Positions 60,808 through 64,000 of a DNA stretch of 64,000 nucleotides are shown one piece after another. A program made the position numbers and the translations under genes. Numbering within the stretch: the stretch's first letter is position 1; each line of letters opens with the position of its first letter. Below the pieces are notes generated by a model. That model did not search any database. It saw only the letters and a program-made list of their open reading frames with translations, and had not been told where the DNA came from. Origin of the DNA: MGIIa-L3 sp11892u (GTDB lineage Archaea > Thermoplasmatota > Poseidoniia > Poseidoniales > Poseidoniaceae); NCBI GenBank assembly GCA_965659685.1, contig CBFHXB010000008.1, positions 31,329 to 95,328 of the forward strand, read 5' to 3'.

Positions 60808-62921
60808 GGTGTGGGGACACGAGGCACACGTCGATAGAAGCGTTCAGCCAGCCGCTTCAATCCGTTCGGGTCGCTCATCGGGACCATCTGCAGGTCGCTG
60901 GGGAAGCACTTGCGGTACATCGGTTGCTCGCAGCGTTGATCCAGCAGAAGCACGACGGCACGGTCGTCGATGCCACGGATGGGGCGTCCCATCGCCTGAA
61001 GGACACGGTTGACCGCAGGTTGGGTCATGGTGTACCGCCATGACTTGTCCTTGCCGAAACGCTCTCCGACGAAGGCCTTGAGCCCGTCTTGAACGACGCC
61101 GGGTGGGGCAATGGGTAGGCCGATGCAGGCGACGGCATCGAGCAATCCGCCACGGTAGTCAACGCCCTCCGACAAGCGGGCGCCAAAGGTGCCAGCAAGC
61201 AGGACCTTGCGCCCTGCTTCGCGTTCACGTTCGAGGGTGTCAAGGACTTCGTCGGCCTTCGATTTGTCCCAGTCTGAGGATTCCACGATGGTGCGGTGCA
61301 CGGGCCAATGCGCGTCGGTGACGATCTCCTCCAGCAAGGCGTAGGACGGGGCGAAGACCGCCACGTGGCCCGGTGCGGCTTGGATGAGGGCACGAAGGTG
61401 TTCTTGCATCCGCGCGGTGTTCGCGGGTGAGCGTTGTCGGTAGGTCGTGGTGACGTCCGTGGCGACGACCACGGGCCTTCGTTGCGAGGCAAAGGGAGAC
61501 GGGTAACTGCGAACCGTGGTGCGCTTGACGGGCAGATTGAGCAGGTCAGCATACATCGACGGTGGGTAAAGCGTGCCCGACATCAGCACCGCCCCTGCCG
61601 AAGCGTTGAGGACCGGTCCGCTGACCAGCCCGGGGTCGAGCAGGTGCGACGTGATGCGGCCGGCTCGTCCTTCAGGCGAGAAGCAGAACAAGTGGCCTGT
61701 GGTGTCGCCAAAGCGCACGAGGTCGTCCAGGACCGCTCCGAGCCGCTGGGCATCGGATTCTGCGTCTTGGGTCGCTTCTGGATCGACTTCGACCTCCGCG
61801 TCACGAAGCACCTCACGGAGCACGTTGAGCCGGTCGAGGCGCTCCACGGTGGCCGCGGGTGCTGGCGTGGTCAGGGTGGTTTGTCCTGAGACGCCGTCCA
61901 CCGTGTCGCAGGCGTCGTTGATGAGGCCCAGCAGTTCTTCGGCCTTGACCTCGAGTTCCTTTGGTTCGTACACGCCGCGTTCCCCCTTTCTCCTTCGGCG
62001 TACGGCGTCGTCCGCTGCTGCCGCAAGGTCGGTGTGCAAGCGAGCGAAGTAACCCTGCACCAGTGGGGCGAGGGCGTCCATGACCTGTGTGGTCCATTCG
62101 ATCATGTCCGTATGCGGACCTCGGCCCAAGCGTTCGGACACGTTGCCAAGGTGTTCCTCCAAGTCAGGCTTGGCGTTTCGCACCAACAAAGGCGTCAACC
62201 GTCGTTCCAGCCCGCTTCGAATGCGTTCGGGAAGGTTGTGGGCTTCGTCCACCACGATGATCAACTGCTCCAGCTTCAATCCAAGGGCGGCCAAGGTGCT
62301 GTCCCTCACGCCCTCGTTGAACAGGTGGTTGTAGTCGGCCACCACCACGTCGGCTCGGGCTGCTGCTTCCCTGGCCACGCGCCACGGGCAGGCCAAGGTG
62401 GGCTCACCGTGTTCGCGATGGTGGCGCGTGAGTTCGACCAATTCTTCCACGTGCAGTGGACTGGCAAGGATACGATTGGGTAGGCTTGGTGCGGGGGTGA
62501 TGTACGGGCGACATGAGCGTGTTTTTCGGGCGTTGGCGCACAGCAGGCTGAACACTGCGGGTCGCTCTTCTGCGAAGGGTTGGACGCACATGCCGGCTTG
62601 ACCGATCATGTCCACGAGGCTGACGCGGTCTTCCGGCAGGCGCCGGTCGTTCATCGAGCGAACCGTCTCGACGACGATTCGATGTTGGCTCTGCCGCGAG
62701 GTCAGGAACATCACCGTGCAACGCCCTTCACGTTCCCTTGCCACCGCCAAAGCTGCCGCGAGGGATGCTGCGGTTTTCCCGATGCCCGTCGGTGCTGCGG
62801 CCACGAGGTGTCCGCGCTCCCAGAGGGCTGCGATGCCGTCGTGGATCATCTCACGTTGGCCCGGTCGTGCTTCTTCATGCGCCAACCAGCGTCGGCCAAG
62901 TTCCTCGACGTTGACCGACAC
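60804..62921 (-). CDS. XPD/Rad3-type DNA helicase with iron-sulfur cluster
   Basis: The protein has 705 aa and is a superfamily 2 helicase of the XPD/DinG group. Walker A is APTGIGKT (43-50) and the DEAH box is at 225-228. Four cysteines between them (C112, C128, C137, C178) fit the [4Fe-4S] cluster of XPD. The second motor domain shows GTFGARLSEGVDYRGG and QAMGRPIRG with the arginine finger. It unwinds DNA in repair. Start GTG 62921 is chosen; the only earlier start is a TTG at 62948. It lies after a long GC-rich spacer. Confidence 0.93.
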   Translation of the reverse strand: MSVNVEELGRRWLAHEEARPGQREMIHDGIAALWERGHLVAAAPTGIGKTAASLAAALAVAREREGRCTVMFLTSRQSQHRIVVETVRSMNDRRLPEDRVSLVDMIGQAGMCVQPFAEERPAVFSLLCANARKTRSCRPYITPAPSLPNRILASPLHVEELVELTRHHREHGEPTLACPWRVAREAAARADVVVADYNHLFNEGVRDSTLAALGLKLEQLIIVVDEAHNLPERIRSGLERRLTPLLVRNAKPDLEEHLGNVSERLGRGPHTDMIEWTTQVMDALAPLVQGYFARLHTDLAAAADDAVRRRRKGERGVYEPKELEVKAEELLGLINDACDTVDGVSGQTTLTTPAPAATVERLDRLNVLREVLRDAEVEVDPEATQDAESDAQRLGAVLDDLVRFGDTTGHLFCFSPEGRAGRITSHLLDPGLVSGPVLNASAGAVLMSGTLYPPSMYADLLNLPVKRTTVRSYPSPFASQRRPVVVATDVTTTYRQRSPANTARMQEHLRALIQAAPGHVAVFAPSYALLEEIVTDAHWPVHRTIVESSDWDKSKADEVLDTLEREREAGRKVLLAGTFGARLSEGVDYRGGLLDAVACIGLPIAPPGVVQDGLKAFVGERFGKDKSWRYTMTQPAVNRVLQAMGRPIRGIDDRAVVLLLDQRCEQPMYRKCFPSDLQMVPMSDPNGLKRLAERFYRRVPRVPTP

Positions 62922-63257
62922 AGGCGGCCACCGAGGTCGAGCCTCCAAAAGGATTGGCGAACGCTTTCGCCGATGTTCGCGTCAAGGGTGCCGCGGCGTG
63001 GGGTCCGCGGCACGGGGTCCAGTTCGCCTCAAGAGGCAGGACTGGGGGGCCCCCCACCGCCGTCGCCGGGGGGGGTTGTTGGGGGTTGTGGGGGTTGACC
63101 CGAATGCGCGCGACGGGCGCGTTCCCGCAAGGCAGCGAAGCCGAAGGCAGCGGGTCGTCCGCCTCCGACGAAGGGTCGGTTCCATTGGTGGTTGGGGGCA
63201 CCGCCGGTTCCGATCATTTTTCCCATCCCCTCTGTCTGCTGCTCTCACCCTGTGGTT
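62922..63257. other. GC-rich intergenic spacer with hairpin and G-quadruplex motif
   Basis: No gene is visible in these 336 bp. They contain a 9-bp perfect inverted repeat (GTGCCGCGG 62988-62996, CCGCGGCAC 63005-63013), the palindrome GGGGGGCCCCCC (63044-63055) and three close G-runs of 8, 5 and 5 bases (63068-63094) on the plus strand that can form a G-quadruplex. The spacer separates the ribbon-helix-helix gene from the helicase gene, both on the minus strand. Confidence 0.7.
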
Positions 63258-63632
63258 TCACTGGTGGTCCTCGCTGGAAAATTTCTGACGTGCCTGTGCC
63301 TTTTCGGCACGGGCCTCGATGAGCGCATCGATGTCGCTGCGCACGGTGAGTTGGTCGCGGATGGCCAGGTCAAGACCCTGGCGCGTGAGCATCTTGGCGT
63401 CCATGCCGGTCAGGGCGTGCACGGCCTCGATGTGAGGCATCACGTCTTGGCCGAGGTCGATGGTGACGCGACCCATGCCAGGCTTGAGCGGTTCGTCGTC
63501 AAGCAGGCTCTTGATGGCCAAACGGATGACGTCCGATCGGCTCCGCGTGCCGTCCAATCCCACGCGCTGCTCGAGGCGCGCGATGTCGTCCTCCGACAGG
63601 CGGAGGGACACGAGTTGGGTCGGTGCGGTCAT
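63258..63632 (-). CDS. Ribbon-helix-helix (CopG-type) transcription regulator
   Basis: The protein has 124 aa. The N-terminus is a ribbon-helix-helix DNA-binding domain: QLVSLRLSEDDIARLEQRV with the strand and first helix, then SRSDVIRLAIKSLLDD. The remaining 75 residues are a helical ligand or dimer domain that I do not recognise (DVMPHIEAVHALTGMDAKML). An AT-rich island with TTCATATA (63662-63669, minus strand) lies about 33 nt upstream of ATG 63632 and contains short inverted ATAC/GTAT repeats. Autoregulation is likely for this family, which is inference. Confidence 0.85.
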   Translation of the reverse strand: MTAPTQLVSLRLSEDDIARLEQRVGLDGTRSRSDVIRLAIKSLLDDEPLKPGMGRVTIDLGQDVMPHIEAVHALTGMDAKMLTRQGLDLAIRDQLTVRSDIDALIEARAEKAQARQKFSSEDHQ

Positions 63633-63771
63633 GGGACTCAAATTCAGAGAAAGGCATACGGTATATGAATGTATCACACATGACATCAGAACGTATTACG
63701 CCCAAAACCATTCCACAGCCCACCCCCTGACCGTCCAGAAGGGCTATGCCTCTTCCGCCCAGGGCAAGGGC

Positions 63772-64000
63772 ATGGACGCCGAGCGCCGAGCCCAATGGCT
63801 CTACTACCGCATCGCAGAAGCCGCCTACGCAGACGACATCGTCACCGGTGACGAGGCGCAAATCCTCAGCATCATTGCACGCTCCCTCGGCTTGGGGCCC
63901 ATGGACGCCATGGAACTGCTGACCGCCGCCCGCAGCGGTGACGACCTGTTCGCCGGCGAAGAAGCGCCTGAGGCCAAGATGGAGATGGGCGACGCGACCA
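63772..64000 (+). CDS. Partial hypothetical protein at the window edge
   Basis: An open frame runs from ATG 63772 to the window end, 76 codons so far. The protein begins MDAERRAQWLYYRIAEAAYA and continues with helical, acidic sequence (DEAQILSIIARSLGLGPMDA). The codon use is like the neighbours and the residue pattern is protein-like. It diverges from the ribbon-helix-helix gene across 139 bp. It is too short to name. Confidence 0.6.
   Translation, partial: MDAERRAQWLYYRIAEAAYADDIVTGDEAQILSIIARSLGLGPMDAMELLTAARSGDDLFAGEEAPEAKMEMGDAT

Noticed and set aside
62954..63322. Plus-strand frames in the GC-rich spacer near 63 kb
   Set aside because: Gly/Pro/Arg-rich reading of simple G and C runs; no start signals and no protein-like pattern.

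Overview
The window looks like a contig from a planktonic archaeon of the Marine Group II / Candidatus Poseidoniales type (Thermoplasmata-related Euryarchaeota). The archaeal assignment rests on an archaeal 16S rRNA (895-2172), archaeal aIF2-beta, aRF1 with NIKS and GGQ motifs, class I LysRS, the archaeal tRNA methylase Trm56, a Nog1 GTPase, and promoters with a TATA-like box about 25 nt ahead of start codons. The MGII assignment is inferred from the isolated 16S gene, the aerobic 2-oxoacid dehydrogenase operon and the very large surface proteins; a 16S search would settle it. A run of exactly 100 N (1818-1917) marks an assembly gap inside the 16S gene.

Layout. 1-2.3 kb: the 3' end of secY, a gene-free stretch with a possible structured RNA, and a stand-alone 16S gene with its own terminator and no 23S after it. 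2.3-12.6 kb: NAD kinase, a YjbQ protein, a hotdog thioesterase next to a thiolase, a TauE-like permease, LemA, a DHH phosphoesterase, a TraB-family membrane protein, dihydropteroate synthase and Trm56. 12.6-27.5 kb: carAB, a zinc-ribbon protein, lysS, a GfcR-type regulator, aIF2-beta, a pterin dehydratase-ferredoxin fusion, nog1, UMP kinase, aRF1 and argS. 27.5-34.6 kb: a secreted DNase I-like protein, several small membrane proteins (one of 58 codons), folB, a parvulin, a SAP-TM-M28 peptidase, ubiX, lipB and dut.

34.6-46.4 kb: nrdBA, encoding a strikingly eukaryote-like class Ia ribonucleotide reductase, diverges from dut. Then come a PKD protein and a five-gene operon, lipA-E1alpha-E1beta-E2-lpd, for a branched-chain-type 2-oxoacid dehydrogenase. 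A pteridine-reductase-like SDR and tRNA-Leu(UAA) follow. 46.5-60.4 kb holds three consecutive co-directional genes for envelope proteins of 973, 2982 and 620 residues, each with an N-terminal signal, a large outer part, one C-terminal membrane helix and an inner tail. The giant one carries thrombospondin type-3 repeats, a transglutaminase domain, a long array of Ig-like domains and a DUF4129-like inner domain. 60.4-64 kb: a small acidic protein, an XPD/Rad3-type helicase, a GC-rich spacer, a ribbon-helix-helix regulator and the start of one more gene.

The genes point to an aerobic heterotroph that oxidises branched-chain or related 2-oxoacids, makes and attaches its own lipoate, uses folate-type pterins and oxygen-dependent deoxynucleotide synthesis, and invests in a large protein-binding or protein-processing cell surface. 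The best candidate for an undescribed system is the three-gene surface cluster around the giant transglutaminase-DUF4129 protein.
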